Shown: one piece after another, positions 8,923 to 21,750 of the stretch | Numbering within the stretch: the first letter of the stretch is position 1 | How the letters are laid out: each line of letters begins with the position of its first letter | Assembly (NCBI RefSeq): GCF_000941055.1 | Contig: NZ_CP007202.1 | Location: forward strand, 2,836,437 to 2,900,436 | DNA from: Siansivirga zeaxanthinifaciens CC-SAMT-1 | GTDB taxonomy: Bacteria; Bacteroidota; Bacteroidia; Flavobacteriales; Flavobacteriaceae | Reading direction: 5' to 3' | DNA: 64,000 nucleotides | Translations under genes and position numbers: made by a program | Notes under the pieces: generated by a model | Databases searched by the model: none | What the model saw: the letters and a program-made list of their open reading frames with translations, nothing else | Told to the model about the DNA's origin: nothing

Positions 8923-10176
8923 TTAGTTTCCACCTTCTATAGAATTTACAACAGCTTTCATTTTATCGTGCTTTGCTTTTTCACCTAAAATACTATATAT
9001 ATTCATAAGTGTTTTAGCCGCACTAATATTTTTAGAATCTAACTCAAGTGCTTTTTCTAAATAAGGAAGGGCACTTTTATATAATTCTTGGCGTTGCTCA
9101 CGTAATTCATCATAACGTAAGTCATCTTTTTTAGAACTTCCTAAGCCATTCATTTCCTTAATAATACCTTCTTCTTTAGCTAATGTTAAGGCTGCAAGGT
9201 TTATATATGCGTTTACATATTTAGGATCTAACTCAACAGTTTTTTTATAATAAGCTAAAGCCTCTTCTGGGTGTCCAGATTCTCCAGAAATTACACCTAA
9301 ATTATACTGTAATTCAGGATTGTTAGGATCCATTTTAGTAGCTTGTTCTAGTAACCTTTTAAACTCTTCGTTATTACCCATTTTATAATGAACGTTGGCT
9401 TCCGATAATATTAAATTAATATCATTTGGACTTTCTTTACGCGCAGTCTTCATAGCTTCAATAGCTTTTTCGTTTTTGCCCTGACTTACATAAATAAGAG
9501 CAATATTTTTAACTATTTCTGGCTTTTTAGATTCTGTTTTACGCTCAACAGGATTTTTAAATGACTTAGTTTTTATTTGTAAATCTCTTAAGCTTTTGTT
9601 AGCGAATTTTTCTTCTTCATTGGTTTCAATATTAGTCGCATAATACTCAGTTTCTATTCCCGTATAGCCTAAATCTTTAAGTTGCTCGTAAAGAGTAATG
9701 GCTCTATCGTACTCTTGAACATTAACAGCCGTTGCTGCTGCATAATACAAGAAAAGCGTATCTTTTTTGCTCGCTTTATAAGCATTTTCGAAATATTTAG
9801 ACGCCACAGAAAAGTCTTTTTTCTCATAGGCTTCATTTCCTTTAGTTATTAAACCATTTACCATCGACTGTTTTAATTCTGCAACCTCTGTGTTGTATGC
9901 ACCTTTAACTTTTCCTAAACTTTCTAAAGCAGTGTCGATATCAGAAGTTGAGCCTTTACCACCAGCATATAACGTTTTAGCAAATAAGTAATAATATTGA
10001 GCTTTTAATTTGCTGTCCATCTCTGGCAAGAATGTTTCTGCTTGTTTTAATGCTGACTTAGCTTCAGCATAATTTTCGCTGTTAATAGCTTTTTCTACGG
10101 CTTTCAGTTCTTTTTTTTGTGCAAATGAAAATGCACTAACTGATAAAGCTAAAGCTATAATAAATTGATTTTTCAT
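8923..10176 (-). CDS. Secreted tetratricopeptide-repeat protein
   Basis: A 417-residue protein with signal peptide 'MKNQFIIALALSVSAFSFAQ'. The rest is all-helical with several TPR units, clearest at about 215-250 ('IALIYVSQGKNEKAIEAMKTA'), 250-285, 285-320 ('LQYNLGVISGESGHPEEALAYYKK') and 360-400. TPRs mediate protein-protein contacts; the partner is unknown. It starts 19 bp after gyrA on the same strand, so it is probably co-transcribed with gyrA. No enzymatic motif is visible. Confidence 0.85.
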   Translation of the reverse strand: MKNQFIIALALSVSAFSFAQKKELKAVEKAINSENYAEAKSALKQAETFLPEMDSKLKAQYYYLFAKTLYAGGKGSTSDIDTALESLGKVKGAYNTEVAELKQSMVNGLITKGNEAYEKKDFSVASKYFENAYKASKKDTLFLYYAAATAVNVQEYDRAITLYEQLKDLGYTGIETEYYATNIETNEEEKFANKSLRDLQIKTKSFKNPVERKTESKKPEIVKNIALIYVSQGKNEKAIEAMKTARKESPNDINLILSEANVHYKMGNNEEFKRLLEQATKMDPNNPELQYNLGVISGESGHPEEALAYYKKTVELDPKYVNAYINLAALTLAKEEGIIKEMNGLGSSKKDDLRYDELREQRQELYKSALPYLEKALELDSKNISAAKTLMNIYSILGEKAKHDKMKAVVNSIEGGN

Positions 10177-10195
10177 TGTAATTTGTTTATGTTTA

Positions 10196-12760
10196 TTAAT
10201 TATCGTCGGGATTATCTTCTAAATTAGTATCAATAGCTGTGCCATCTTCTGAAGCATCTATAGTATCTACACCTTCAATGTCATCTTCTATATCTTCTTC
10301 TTCACGCATAACTTTAGCGACAGCTGCAATAGAATCGTTTCCTTTTAAATTAATTAACTTAACACCTTGGGTAGCTCTACCCATGGTTCTTAAATTACTA
10401 ATTTCTAAACGAATTGCAATTCCAGATTTATTTATAATCATTAAATCATCGGTATCTGTAACACTCTTGATGGCTACTAATTTTCCTGTTTTTTCGGTAA
10501 TCGATATCGTTTTAACACCTTTTCCACCACGGTTGGTAATACGATAAACTGGCTCACCATCTTCCGGATCGTCAATAAACGTACGTTTTCCATATCCATT
10601 TTCAGAAACCACTAAAACAGTTTCTTCTTGTGGGTTATTTATGGTTACCATACCAATAACTTCGTCTTGGTCGTTTGCCAAAGTAATACCTCTTACACCT
10701 GAAGCACTTCTTCCCATAGGACGCGTTTTCGCTTCTTCGAAACGTACCGCTTTACCAGATCTTAAAGCTAACATAACTTGACTTTCGCCAGTTGTTAATT
10801 TTGCTTCTAGCAACTCATCATCCTCTTTTATGGTAATAGCATTAATACCATTTGTTCTTGGCCTTGAGTATTGTTCTAATAGCGTTTTTTTAACTTGACC
10901 TTGCTTAGTTGCCATGATTACATAATGACTATTGATGTAATCTTCATCTTTTAAATCTTGAGTACAGATAAAGGCTTTTACTTTATCGTCTTGCTCAATG
11001 TTTATAAGATTTTGTATAGCTCGTCCTTTTGATGTTTTACTGCCTTCAGGAATTTCATATACACGCATCCAGAAACATTTTCCTTTTTGTGTAAAGAATA
11101 ACATATATTGGTGGTTTGTACCTACAAACAAGTGTTCTAAGAAATCTTCATTTCTGGTAGTTGATGCTTTTTGTCCAACTCCACCTCTATTTTGTGTTTT
11201 ATATTCTGTTAATGACGTACGTTTAATGTAACCTGCATGAGAAATAGTAATAACTACTTGCTCATCTGGAATCATATCTTCGATACTTAAATCGCCACCA
11301 GCATATTCGATAATAGAACGACGTTCATCGCCATATTTTTCTTTAACAACCTGAAGTTCTTCTTTAATAATATCCATTCGACGTTCTTTCTTGTCTAAGA
11401 TATCTTTTAAGTCTTCAATGGTTTTCATTAACTCTTCATACTCCGAACGTAGTTTATCTTGCTCTAAACCTGTAAGTTGACGCAAACGCATCTCTACAAT
11501 AGCTTTAGCTTGAATTTCTGAAAGTTCGAAACGTGCAATTAAACTAGCTCGCGCTTCATCTGCGTTAGATGATGCTCTAATGATAGCAATTACCTCATCA
11601 ATATTATCGGAGGCAATAATTAAACCTTCTAAAATGTGTGCGCGTTCTTCGGCTTTACGCAATTCGTAAGTTGTTCTTCTAACAACAACTTCATGTCTGT
11701 GCTCAACAAAATAATGTATTAATTCTTTTAAGTTTAATAACTGAGGACGCCCATTTACTAAGGCAATATTATTAACACTAAAAGACGATTGTAAAGCCGT
11801 GTATTTGTATAATTTATTAAGAATGATATTTGGAACCGCATCACGTTTTAAAACGTAAACGATACGCATACCGTTTCTATCTGATTCATCGCGAATAGTT
11901 GAAATACCTTCTAATTTCTTTTCATTTACCAAATCTGCAGTTTTCTTAATCATTTCTGCTTTGTTAATCTGGTAAGGTATTTCGGTTACAATAATGCACT
12001 CACGCCCTTGAACCTCTTCAATATTGGCTTTACCCCGAAGAATTATACGTCCGCGACCTGTATGAAAAGCTTCTTTAACACCATCGTAACCATAAATGGT
12101 TCCTCCTGTTGGGAAATCGGGTGCTTTTACATGCTTTATAAGCTCATCTATTTCAATATCATTATTTTCTATGTAAGCAATGGTACCATCTACAACTTCT
12201 GTTAAATTGTGTGGTGGCATATTTGTTGCCATACCCACCGCAATACCAGAGGCACCATTAACTAATAAACCTGGGATACGTGTTGGTAAAACCGTTGGTT
12301 CGTGTAACGTATCATCAAAATTCAACTTGTGGTCTACGGTTTCTTTATCGATATCTGCCAACATATCTTCAGATATTTTGCGCATACGTGCTTCGGTATA
12401 ACGCATTGCTGCAGGGCTATCACCGTCAATAGAACCAAAGTTTCCTTGTCCGTCTACCAACATATAACGTAAACTCCACTCTTGGGCCATACGCACCATG
12501 GCATCGTAAACCGATGTATCTCCATGTGGATGGTACTTACCTAAAACTTCTCCAACTATTCTTGCCGATTTTTTATGAGCTGTATTAGACCTAACACCTA
12601 ATTCGTGCATTCCAAACAGTACACGTCTGTGAACTGGTTTTAAACCATCTCTTACATCTGGTAAAGCACGTGACACAATGACCGACATTGAATAATCAAT
12701 GTAAGCCGATTTCATCTCATCTTCAATATTAATAGGGATCAATTTTTCTCCTTCTGCCAT
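10196..12760 (-). CDS. gyrA: DNA gyrase subunit A
   Basis: An 854-residue protein covering the breakage-reunion domain and the C-terminal beta-pinwheel. Catalytic Y121 lies in '[10 protein letters not shown]', and the quinolone-determining region reads '[11 protein letters not shown]', with T82 at the position of E. coli S83 and D86 at D87. The C-terminal wrapping domain has the GyrA-box-like 'NRGGKG', which favours gyrase over topoisomerase IV ParC. The tail is acidic (about 810-854). With GyrB it introduces negative supercoils. Length and start ([16 protein letters not shown]) are standard. Confidence 0.97.
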   Translation of the reverse strand: MAEGEKLIPINIEDEMKSAYIDYSMSVIVSRALPDVRDGLKPVHRRVLFGMHELGVRSNTAHKKSARIVGEVLGKYHPHGDTSVYDAMVRMAQEWSLRYMLVDGQGNFGSIDGDSPAAMRYTEARMRKISEDMLADIDKETVDHKLNFDDTLHEPTVLPTRIPGLLVNGASGIAVGMATNMPPHNLTEVVDGTIAYIENNDIEIDELIKHVKAPDFPTGGTIYGYDGVKEAFHTGRGRIILRGKANIEEVQGRECIIVTEIPYQINKAEMIKKTADLVNEKKLEGISTIRDESDRNGMRIVYVLKRDAVPNIILNKLYKYTALQSSFSVNNIALVNGRPQLLNLKELIHYFVEHRHEVVVRRTTYELRKAEERAHILEGLIIASDNIDEVIAIIRASSNADEARASLIARFELSEIQAKAIVEMRLRQLTGLEQDKLRSEYEELMKTIEDLKDILDKKERRMDIIKEELQVVKEKYGDERRSIIEYAGGDLSIEDMIPDEQVVITISHAGYIKRTSLTEYKTQNRGGVGQKASTTRNEDFLEHLFVGTNHQYMLFFTQKGKCFWMRVYEIPEGSKTSKGRAIQNLINIEQDDKVKAFICTQDLKDEDYINSHYVIMATKQGQVKKTLLEQYSRPRTNGINAITIKEDDELLEAKLTTGESQVMLALRSGKAVRFEEAKTRPMGRSASGVRGITLANDQDEVIGMVTINNPQEETVLVVSENGYGKRTFIDDPEDGEPVYRITNRGGKGVKTISITEKTGKLVAIKSVTDTDDLMIINKSGIAIRLEISNLRTMGRATQGVKLINLKGNDSIAAVAKVMREEEDIEDDIEGVDTIDASEDGTAIDTNLEDNPDDN

Positions 12761-13019
12761 AAATAATTTAATTAAATTTTATGTAAATTTCAAAACAGGC
12801 TAATATACGGATTTCATCAGTCTTGACCTGTGAAAAATCGTGGTTTTTTCGTGTTTTTTATTAACAATTTAGCAGGGTGTTTTCGTTAATAAGTATCACT
12901 ACTAAAATTTTGATTTAATAAAGATTTTTTCGTCAATTAGCAACTTACAGTTAATTTAAGGTATAGTTTTTGCCAATGGTTAAATGTTTTAGTATTTTTA
13001 TTGCAGAAAGGAATTTAAT

Positions 13020-15566
13020 ATGGACGATAATTTTTCACCAAGAGTAAAAGATGTAATTGCCTACAGCAAAGAAGAAGCTTTGCGATTAGGACATGATTTT
13101 ATTGGTACCGAACATTTAATGTTGGGACTTTTGCGTGACGGTGATGGCAAGGCAATTAATATTTTAAATGCTTTAGATGTAGATTTAAATCATCTAAGAC
13201 GTAAGGTTGAAATATTAAGCCCAGCAAATCCTACGATCGCATCTGGTTCTAATCAAAAGAAAAACTTACATCTTACAAGACAAGCAGAACGCGCGCTAAA
13301 AACGACTTTTTTAGAAGCCAAATTATTTCAAAGTACATCTATAAATACCGCACATTTATTATTATGTATTTTAAGAAATGAAAACGACCCCACTACCAAG
13401 CTTTTAAATAAGCTTAAAATTGATTACGACAATGTTAAAGAACAATTTAAATTTATGATTACAAACGATAGCGAATATATAGAACCAAAAGCAGAATCTT
13501 TCTCTGATGACGAAGCTTCGTCTGGAGACGATGGTTCTAAAGATATTTTTAGTACACCTGCTGGAAAAACAAATAAAAAATCTAAAACCCCCGTTTTAGA
13601 CAATTTTGGTCGTGATCTAACAGCGCTTGCCGAAGAAGGCAAATTAGACCCTGTTGTAGGTCGAGAAAAAGAAATTGAGCGTGTTTCTCAAATTTTAAGT
13701 AGAAGAAAGAAAAACAATCCGCTTTTAATAGGTGAACCAGGTGTTGGTAAATCTGCTATTGCCGAAGGTTTAGCGCTTAGAATTGTAAAACGAAAAGTAT
13801 CTAGAATTTTATTTAATAAACGTGTGGTTACGCTTGATTTGGCTAGTTTAGTAGCCGGAACTAAGTACCGTGGACAGTTTGAAGAACGTATGAAAGCCGT
13901 AATGAACGAGCTTGAAAAAAACGACGATGTCATTCTGTTTATAGATGAAATTCACACCATTGTTGGTGCAGGTGGAGCCACCGGAAGTTTAGATGCTTCC
14001 AACATGTTTAAACCGGCTTTAGCACGTGGTGAAATTCAATGTATTGGAGCTACTACTTTAGATGAGTACAGACAATACATCGAAAAAGATGGTGCTTTAG
14101 AGCGTCGTTTTCAAAAGGTTATTGTTGAGCCTACTACGGTTGAAGAAACTATAGAAATTCTTAACAACATTAAAGCTAAATATGAAGATCATCATAATGT
14201 AGATTATACACCAGAAGCTATTGAAGCTTGCGTGAAATTAACCAGCCGCTACATGACCGAGCGTTTTCTTCCAGACAAAGCTATTGATGCTTTAGATGAA
14301 GCAGGTTCTCGTGTTCACATCACTAATATTGAAGTGCCAAAGCAAATTCTAGAGCTTGAAAAACAACTAGAGGCTATCAAGGAAACTAAAAATGCTGTTG
14401 TTAGAAAACAAAAGTATGAAGAGGCTGCTAAATTAAGAGATGACGAAAAACGCATTGAAAAAGAATTAGCAACGGCTCAAGAAAAATGGGAAGAAGACAC
14501 AAAACAACATCGCGAAGTTGTAACAGAAGATAATGTTGCCGATGTAGTTTCTATGATGACCGGTATTCCTGTGAACAGAATAGCGCAAACAGAAATTAAT
14601 AAACTAGCTGAATTACCAAACCTTATTAGAGGCAAAGTAATCGGACAAGATGATGCTGTAACTAAAGTTGTTAAAGCTATTCAGCGTAACCGTGCCGGAC
14701 TTAAAGATCCAAATAAACCTATTGGTTCATTTATATTCTTAGGTCAAACTGGTGTTGGTAAAACCCAATTAGCAAAAGTATTATCTCGCGAATTATTTGA
14801 TAGCGAAGATTCTCTTGTTAGAATAGACATGAGTGAATACATGGAAAAATTCGCTATTTCCAGATTAATTGGAGCACCTCCGGGATATGTTGGATATGAA
14901 GAAGGCGGACAACTAACCGAAAAGGTAAGACGTAAACCTTACGCTGTGATTCTTTTAGATGAAATTGAAAAAGCGCATCCAGATGTGTTTAATATGCTAC
15001 TTCAAGTTCTAGATGATGGCTATTTAACAGATAGTTTAGGTCGTAAAATAGACTTTAGAAATACCATTATTATTATGACTTCAAATATTGGAGCTCGTAA
15101 ATTAAAAGATTTTGGTACTGGAATTGGTTTTGGAACTGCTTCTCAAAAAGCTCAAGAAGATGCCAATGCAAGAAGTGTTATTGAAAATGCACTTAAAAAA
15201 TCGTTTGCACCAGAATTCTTAAACAGAATTGATGATGTTGTTATGTTTAATGCTTTAGAAAAAGAAGATATTAATAAAATTATCGACATCGAGCTAGAAA
15301 AACTTCTGGTAAGAATTAAAGATCTAGGTTACAAATTACAACTTAGCGAACCAGCAAAAGATTATATTGCAGATAAAGGTTTCGATAAGCAATACGGTGC
15401 CAGACCTTTAAAAAGAGCTATTCAAAAATACATTGAAGATGCCCTAGCTGAAGAGATTATAACCTCTCATGTAGAGGAAGGCGATCAAATAAATATTGAT
15501 TTAGATGAGGCGAACAACGAACTTAAAATCAGTATTGAAAAATTAGAAAAACCAACAGAATCTTAA
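13020..15566 (+). CDS. clpC: ATP-dependent Clp protease ATP-binding subunit ClpC
   Basis: An 848-residue AAA+ unfoldase. Two N-terminal Clp_N repeats (about 3-150) are followed by AAA domain 1 with Walker A K244 ('GEPGVGKSA') and 'LFIDEIHTI'. A UVR/coiled-coil insert with 'YEEAAKLRDDEKRIEKEL' (about 455-480) follows, then AAA domain 2 with K581 ('GQTGVGKTQ') and the C-terminal ClpB-D2-small domain. The short middle insert with a UVR motif points to ClpC rather than ClpB. It unfolds substrates for ClpP. Monocistronic, divergent from gyrA across a 259-bp AT-rich gap in which I see no clean promoter, and followed by a strong terminator. Confidence 0.95.
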   Translation: MDDNFSPRVKDVIAYSKEEALRLGHDFIGTEHLMLGLLRDGDGKAINILNALDVDLNHLRRKVEILSPANPTIASGSNQKKNLHLTRQAERALKTTFLEAKLFQSTSINTAHLLLCILRNENDPTTKLLNKLKIDYDNVKEQFKFMITNDSEYIEPKAESFSDDEASSGDDGSKDIFSTPAGKTNKKSKTPVLDNFGRDLTALAEEGKLDPVVGREKEIERVSQILSRRKKNNPLLIGEPGVGKSAIAEGLALRIVKRKVSRILFNKRVVTLDLASLVAGTKYRGQFEERMKAVMNELEKNDDVILFIDEIHTIVGAGGATGSLDASNMFKPALARGEIQCIGATTLDEYRQYIEKDGALERRFQKVIVEPTTVEETIEILNNIKAKYEDHHNVDYTPEAIEACVKLTSRYMTERFLPDKAIDALDEAGSRVHITNIEVPKQILELEKQLEAIKETKNAVVRKQKYEEAAKLRDDEKRIEKELATAQEKWEEDTKQHREVVTEDNVADVVSMMTGIPVNRIAQTEINKLAELPNLIRGKVIGQDDAVTKVVKAIQRNRAGLKDPNKPIGSFIFLGQTGVGKTQLAKVLSRELFDSEDSLVRIDMSEYMEKFAISRLIGAPPGYVGYEEGGQLTEKVRRKPYAVILLDEIEKAHPDVFNMLLQVLDDGYLTDSLGRKIDFRNTIIIMTSNIGARKLKDFGTGIGFGTASQKAQEDANARSVIENALKKSFAPEFLNRIDDVVMFNALEKEDINKIIDIELEKLLVRIKDLGYKLQLSEPAKDYIADKGFDKQYGARPLKRAIQKYIEDALAEEIITSHVEEGDQINIDLDEANNELKISIEKLEKPTES

Positions 15567-15582
15567 ATTGATTCTATTAAAT

Positions 15583-15617
15583 AAAAAAGCTCGAAAATAA
15601 TTTTCGAGCTTTTTTTT
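15583..15617. terminator. Bidirectional intrinsic terminator
   Basis: AAGCTCGAAAA and TTTTCGAGCTT form a stem with flanking A and T runs between the convergent clpC and MFS transporter genes. Confidence 0.9.
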
Positions 15618-15635
15618 GTTTAAATTCTATACTAT

Positions 15636-16985
15636 TTACTGTTGTAAATTTTCATCAACAATATCTTTAGGAACTTTAAACAATAAAATAATACCTATTA
15701 AGAAGAACACAAATAAAAATAAAATTGAATTTCGCATACTTCCCGTTATTTGATCGATAACGCCAAAAATTAACATACCAATTACAATCCCTATTTTTTC
15801 GGCGACATCATAAAAACTAAAATACGATGTGGTATCGACAGTCTCTGGCAAAAATTTTGAATACGTAGAGCGCGATAACGACTGTATACCACCCATTACA
15901 AATCCTACACAACCAGCTGTAATATAAAACTGAAGAGGCGTTTCAATAAAATAGCCGTAAAAACAAAGTAACATCCACATCATATTTATTACTATAAGTG
16001 TTTTTATATTACCAAATTTAGCGGAAGACCTTGATGTTAAAACTGCACCTATTACTGCTACAATTTGAATAATTAATATACTTACTATTAACCCCATTGT
16101 TTTATCGCCTTCTTCTCCCCAAGCTATTTCCTGTTCTCCAAAATATGTAGCCACCAACATAATGGTTTGAACTGCCATGCTGTAAACAAAAAAGGCACTT
16201 AAAAAACGTTTAAGTTGTATGTTATGAGCTAAATTTTTCCAAACTTCTTTTAAAGACTTTATACCATTAAATATAACATGTCGCTTCACTTTATTCCCAG
16301 TTTTCACACCTTTGGGCAAATAATAAAATGAATACTGACTAAAAATTATCCACCATAAACCTACAGTAATAAAAGTAGAACGCATCGCTAAAATTGAAGC
16401 TGCATCTTTATCCTCTTGGGTCGTTCCTATGTCGAAACCAAACCACTCGGGCTTCATAACCATGGCTAAGTTTATAAGCAACAACAAAACACTTCCTATG
16501 TAACCAAAACTAAACCCTTTTGCACTTATTTTATCTTGTTGCTCTACGTAAGCTATGTCTGGTAAATACGAATTATAAAACACAAGACTTCCCCAAAAAC
16601 CAAGTAAGCCAAAAAAATAAAATAACAAACTAAGGTAAATGGTATCTAAACTAAACCAATACAAGCCAATACAGCCTAAAGATCCCAGATAACAAAAGAA
16701 TTTCATAAACATCTTTTTATTTCCCAAATAATCTGCAATACCCGAAAGTATTGGTGATGAAATAGCAACTACCAGAAAAGCAAATGCGGTTACAAAAGAA
16801 ATTAAAGCAGTATTTTTTATTTCAAAACCAAAAGCATTAACCTTGTTACCATCAATAAAGTTTAAAGTGCCATAAAAAATTGGAAAAACTGTTGATGCAA
16901 TGGTTAATGTGTACACAGAGTTTGCCCAATCGTAAAACGCCCAAGCGTTTAAAAGTTTTTTACTTCCTTTTTCTAATTCTGCCAT
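15636..16985 (-). CDS. MFS transporter, UMF1/Atg22-like family
   Basis: A 449-residue protein with about 12 hydrophobic helices. The N-terminus 'LLNAWAFYDWANSVYTLTI' is the signature of the UMF1 (vacuole effluxer Atg22-like) branch of the major facilitator superfamily, and 'GGIQSLSRSTYSKFLPE' is the conserved loop of helices 10-11. Substrate is unknown; eukaryotic relatives export amino acids. The open frame extends to an ATG at 17003, but that codon lies in the loop of a terminator-like hairpin, so the ATG at 16985 (MAELEKGSKK) is preferred. The M48 peptidase gene lies upstream on the same strand. Confidence 0.87.
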   Translation of the reverse strand: MAELEKGSKKLLNAWAFYDWANSVYTLTIASTVFPIFYGTLNFIDGNKVNAFGFEIKNTALISFVTAFAFLVVAISSPILSGIADYLGNKKMFMKFFCYLGSLGCIGLYWFSLDTIYLSLLFYFFGLLGFWGSLVFYNSYLPDIAYVEQQDKISAKGFSFGYIGSVLLLLINLAMVMKPEWFGFDIGTTQEDKDAASILAMRSTFITVGLWWIIFSQYSFYYLPKGVKTGNKVKRHVIFNGIKSLKEVWKNLAHNIQLKRFLSAFFVYSMAVQTIMLVATYFGEQEIAWGEEGDKTMGLIVSILIIQIVAVIGAVLTSRSSAKFGNIKTLIVINMMWMLLCFYGYFIETPLQFYITAGCVGFVMGGIQSLSRSTYSKFLPETVDTTSYFSFYDVAEKIGIVIGMLIFGVIDQITGSMRNSILFLFVFFLIGIILLFKVPKDIVDENLQQ

Positions 16986-17017
16986 AATAAAAAAGCTGCT
17001 CATTTATTTGAGCAGCT
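16986..17017 (-). terminator. Terminator-like hairpin touching the MFS start codon
   Basis: On the minus strand a perfect 9-bp stem (AGCTGCTCA / TGAGCAGCT, loop AATAAA) is followed by TTTTTATT and then directly by the ATG at 16985. It looks like the intrinsic terminator of the M48 peptidase gene, leaving no room for a separate MFS promoter downstream of it. Confidence 0.7.
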
Positions 17018-17059
17018 CCTAAAGTAAACAAATCTTTTTATTTCAATTTAAAGAAATCA

Positions 17060-17875
17060 TTATTTAAATGATGTCACACCAAATTTTCTAGCTTCCTGTT
17101 TAGCTGTTGGTGCCAAAGAAGTTAAGTTTGCGATACGAGATTCATTCGATGGATGCGTACTTAATAATTCTGGCGGAGATTGCCCACCACTTTGAGCACT
17201 CATACGCTTCCATAATTCTGCTGCTTCTTCTGGGTTGTATCCTGCTATTGCCATTAAATACAAACCTATTTTATCCGCTTCAGTTTCATGACTTCTACTA
17301 AATGGCAACATAACTCCTACCTGAGAGCCAATACCATAATATTGATTAAAGGCATTTCTGGAACTTTCATCTTTAATAACAACATTACCCGCCAAAGCGA
17401 CACCTTGTTGTACATATGCGGCACTCATACGTTGTTGACCATGATTTGCTAAGGCGTGAGCTACTTCATGCCCCATAATAGCTGCTAAACCAGCCTCTCC
17501 TTTTGCTACAGGTAAAATACCCGTATAAACTACAATTTTACCACCTGGCATGCACCAAGCGTTAACAGCTTTATCTTGAACTAAATTATATTCCCATTTA
17601 TAATCATTTAAATATCCTGGATGCCCATTAGCCGTTAGCCATCTTTCTGCTGCTACAGCTATTTTTTGTCCGACACGTTTTACCATAGCGGCATCAGCTG
17701 TACCATTAACTACTTTATTTTCAGATAAAAACTGATTGTATTGAGCAAATGCCGTTGGAAATAACTGATCGTTAGAAACTAACGCCATTGTTTTTTTTCC
17801 TGTAAACGGATTGGTAGCACATGAAAAAATCATGGAACTTATTACAAGTGATAATGATATCTTTTTAATATTCAT
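17060..17875 (-). CDS. M48 family metallopeptidase lipoprotein
   Basis: A 271-residue protein with a lipoprotein signal (lipobox ending at C19, 'SMIFSCATNP'). Zinc motif H136-E137-x-x-H140 ('MGHEVAHALANH') and a downstream glutamate in 'SHETEADKIGLYLMA' complete the M48 site. The family includes LoiP and BepA, periplasmic quality-control proteases at the outer membrane; the same role is likely here. Length is typical. It is followed by the hairpin before the MFS gene. Confidence 0.92.
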   Translation of the reverse strand: MNIKKISLSLVISSMIFSCATNPFTGKKTMALVSNDQLFPTAFAQYNQFLSENKVVNGTADAAMVKRVGQKIAVAAERWLTANGHPGYLNDYKWEYNLVQDKAVNAWCMPGGKIVVYTGILPVAKGEAGLAAIMGHEVAHALANHGQQRMSAAYVQQGVALAGNVVIKDESSRNAFNQYYGIGSQVGVMLPFSRSHETEADKIGLYLMAIAGYNPEEAAELWKRMSAQSGGQSPPELLSTHPSNESRIANLTSLAPTAKQEARKFGVTSFK

Positions 17876-18037
17876 AATTAAAATGTTGTTTATAATATTG
17901 TCTATAAATGTACGAAAATAGTATTTGTTTTAATAGACACGACGAATTTTTATAGGTCACCTTAACAAAGTAAAAATACATACCATTATATTGTTATGAT
18001 TTAATAAAAATAACGACTTATTAATTAAAATTATTTT

Positions 18038-18514
18038 ATGAAACGTATTTTAACTTTAGCAATTACACTTACCATACTTAGTTGTAACAGCCATGCGCAA
18101 AAAGAAAAGAAAGAAACCTTTAAAGTTTCTAAAACCGATGCCGAATGGAAAGCACAATTATCGAATTTAGAATATAATGTTTTAAGACATGCTGCCACCG
18201 AACCCCCATTTTCAAGCAAACTAAACAACAACCATCAAAAGGGCGTTTATGTTTGTAAAGGTTGTGACACCCCGTTATTTAAGAGTGAACACAAATTCAA
18301 CTCGGGTACTGGTTGGCCTAGCTTTGACAGAGAAATAGAAGGAAATGTAGCCTTTTCAACCGATTACGATTTAGGCTACGAACGCACCGAAGAACATTGT
18401 GCCACTTGTGGTGGCCACTTGGGACATGTTTTTAACGATGGCCCCAAACAAACCACAGGCGAACGCCATTGTATTAATGGAGCTGCGCTTAAATTTGTAC
18501 CAAAAAATAAATAA
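18038..18514 (+). CDS. msrB: Peptide-methionine (R)-S-oxide reductase, exported
   Basis: A 158-residue MsrB with catalytic C145 ('GERHCINGAAL') and the structural zinc cysteines C73, C76, C121 and C124 ('CKGC', 'CATC'). 'GTGWPSF' is the conserved substrate-side loop. The N-terminus has a signal peptide with either a lipobox (C16, 'ILSCNS') or a signal-peptidase I site, so it acts in the periplasm repairing oxidised methionine. It sits near katG and tpx, but these are separate transcripts. It ends in a clear terminator. Confidence 0.95.
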   Translation: MKRILTLAITLTILSCNSHAQKEKKETFKVSKTDAEWKAQLSNLEYNVLRHAATEPPFSSKLNNNHQKGVYVCKGCDTPLFKSEHKFNSGTGWPSFDREIEGNVAFSTDYDLGYERTEEHCATCGGHLGHVFNDGPKQTTGERHCINGAALKFVPKNK

Positions 18515-18530
18515 CAAACAATATCAAATA

Positions 18531-18560
18531 AAAAAAAACACCCGTTTGGGTGTTTTTTTT
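18531..18560. terminator. Bidirectional intrinsic terminator
   Basis: ACACCC and GGGTGT form a stem with loop GTTT, flanked by eight A and eight T. It lies between the convergent msrB and katG genes. Confidence 0.9.
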
Positions 18561-18581
18561 ATTAAATTAGTTTAGACCTCA

Positions 18582-20852
<2,271 letters not shown>

Positions 20853-20952
20853 TTACAAAATCAAAAGACGTTAATTAACTAAATTCAATTTTTATATATT
20901 ATTTAACAATAATAAAAAACTATTGAAATGGTTTTTACAATAGCTTAAATAA

Positions 20953-20989
20953 ATAAAAAAGCAACTCCAAACCAGAGTTGCTTTTTTTT
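20953..20989 (-). terminator. Intrinsic terminator after fasciclin gene
   Basis: GCAACTC and GAGTTGC (loop CAAACCA) form a stem with A and T runs on both sides. It lies just downstream of the fasciclin gene stop and upstream of katG. Confidence 0.85.
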
Positions 20990-21009
20990 ATTGACTATTT
21001 CAAATAATA

Positions 21010-21594
21010 CTATGCTTTTGGTAAAAGAACAGCATCGATAACATGAATAACTCCATTAGATTGGTTGACATCGGCAATAGTTACTTGTGCTGAGTTTCCG
21101 TTTTCATCGGTTAAATAAACATTTCCATCTTTCATCCAAGCGGTTAACATACCTCCAGTAATTGTTTTTATTTCTGCTTTCCCCTTACCTTTTTTAATCA
21201 TTTTAATTACATCCTTTGAATTCCATTTCCCAGCTACAACATGGTACTTTAATATGGTTTGCAATTGTGCTTTGTTAGATTCTTTAAGCAAGGTTTCAAC
21301 TGTTCCTTTTGGCAACTTATTAAAAGCATCGTTAGTTGGTGCGAAAACGGTAAAAGGTCCTTCACTCATTAAAACATCGACTAAACCAGCAGCTTTTACC
21401 GCAGCTACCAAAGTGGTATGATCTTTCGAGTTAATGGCATTCTCAACAATATTTTTACTTGGGTACATGGCTGCACCTCCAACCATTTTAGTTTCCTCTT
21501 TCATCATTCCGTTTTGAGCCATCGCATTTTGACTCATAAAAAAGGTTACAGAAAGCAATACGGCACTAAATACATTTAACTTTTTTATAATAAT
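21010..21594 (-). CDS. Secreted fasciclin (FAS1) domain protein, unusual start codon
   Basis: A single FAS1 domain covers most of the protein, with the H1 motif 'GPFTVFAPTNDAFNKLP' and the H2-like 'NGVIHVIDAVLLP' at the C-terminus. FAS1 proteins are extracellular adhesion or stress proteins. No ATG gives a full signal peptide. The frame stays open back to 21606, and a start at ATT 21594 or 21591 would give basic residues plus a hydrophobic core ending '...MSQNAMAQ'. A TTG at 21558 gives only a short, weak signal. The upper boundary is therefore a choice, not an observation. It has its own terminator downstream. Confidence 0.8.
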   Translation of the reverse strand: MIIKKLNVFSAVLLSVTFFMSQNAMAQNGMMKEETKMVGGAAMYPSKNIVENAINSKDHTTLVAAVKAAGLVDVLMSEGPFTVFAPTNDAFNKLPKGTVETLLKESNKAQLQTILKYHVVAGKWNSKDVIKMIKKGKGKAEIKTITGGMLTAWMKDGNVYLTDENGNSAQVTIADVNQSNGVIHVIDAVLLPKA

Positions 21595-21750
21595 TTTATT
21601 TTTTGTTTATACTCAACAAACGATAATTAATAAGTTAGGGTTTTTAAAAAAGCGCTATTTAACTTTTTGTTAACAATTAAAAAATTACAATATCTTGGAC
21701 GTTAAGCATTCAATTATTACTATTTTTATCAAAAAATAAAAAACAACTAA

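Noticed and set aside
12761..13019. Promoter for clpC
   Set aside because: Several near-matches to TAnnTTTG are present, but each has wrong spacing or a mismatch, so none was listed.
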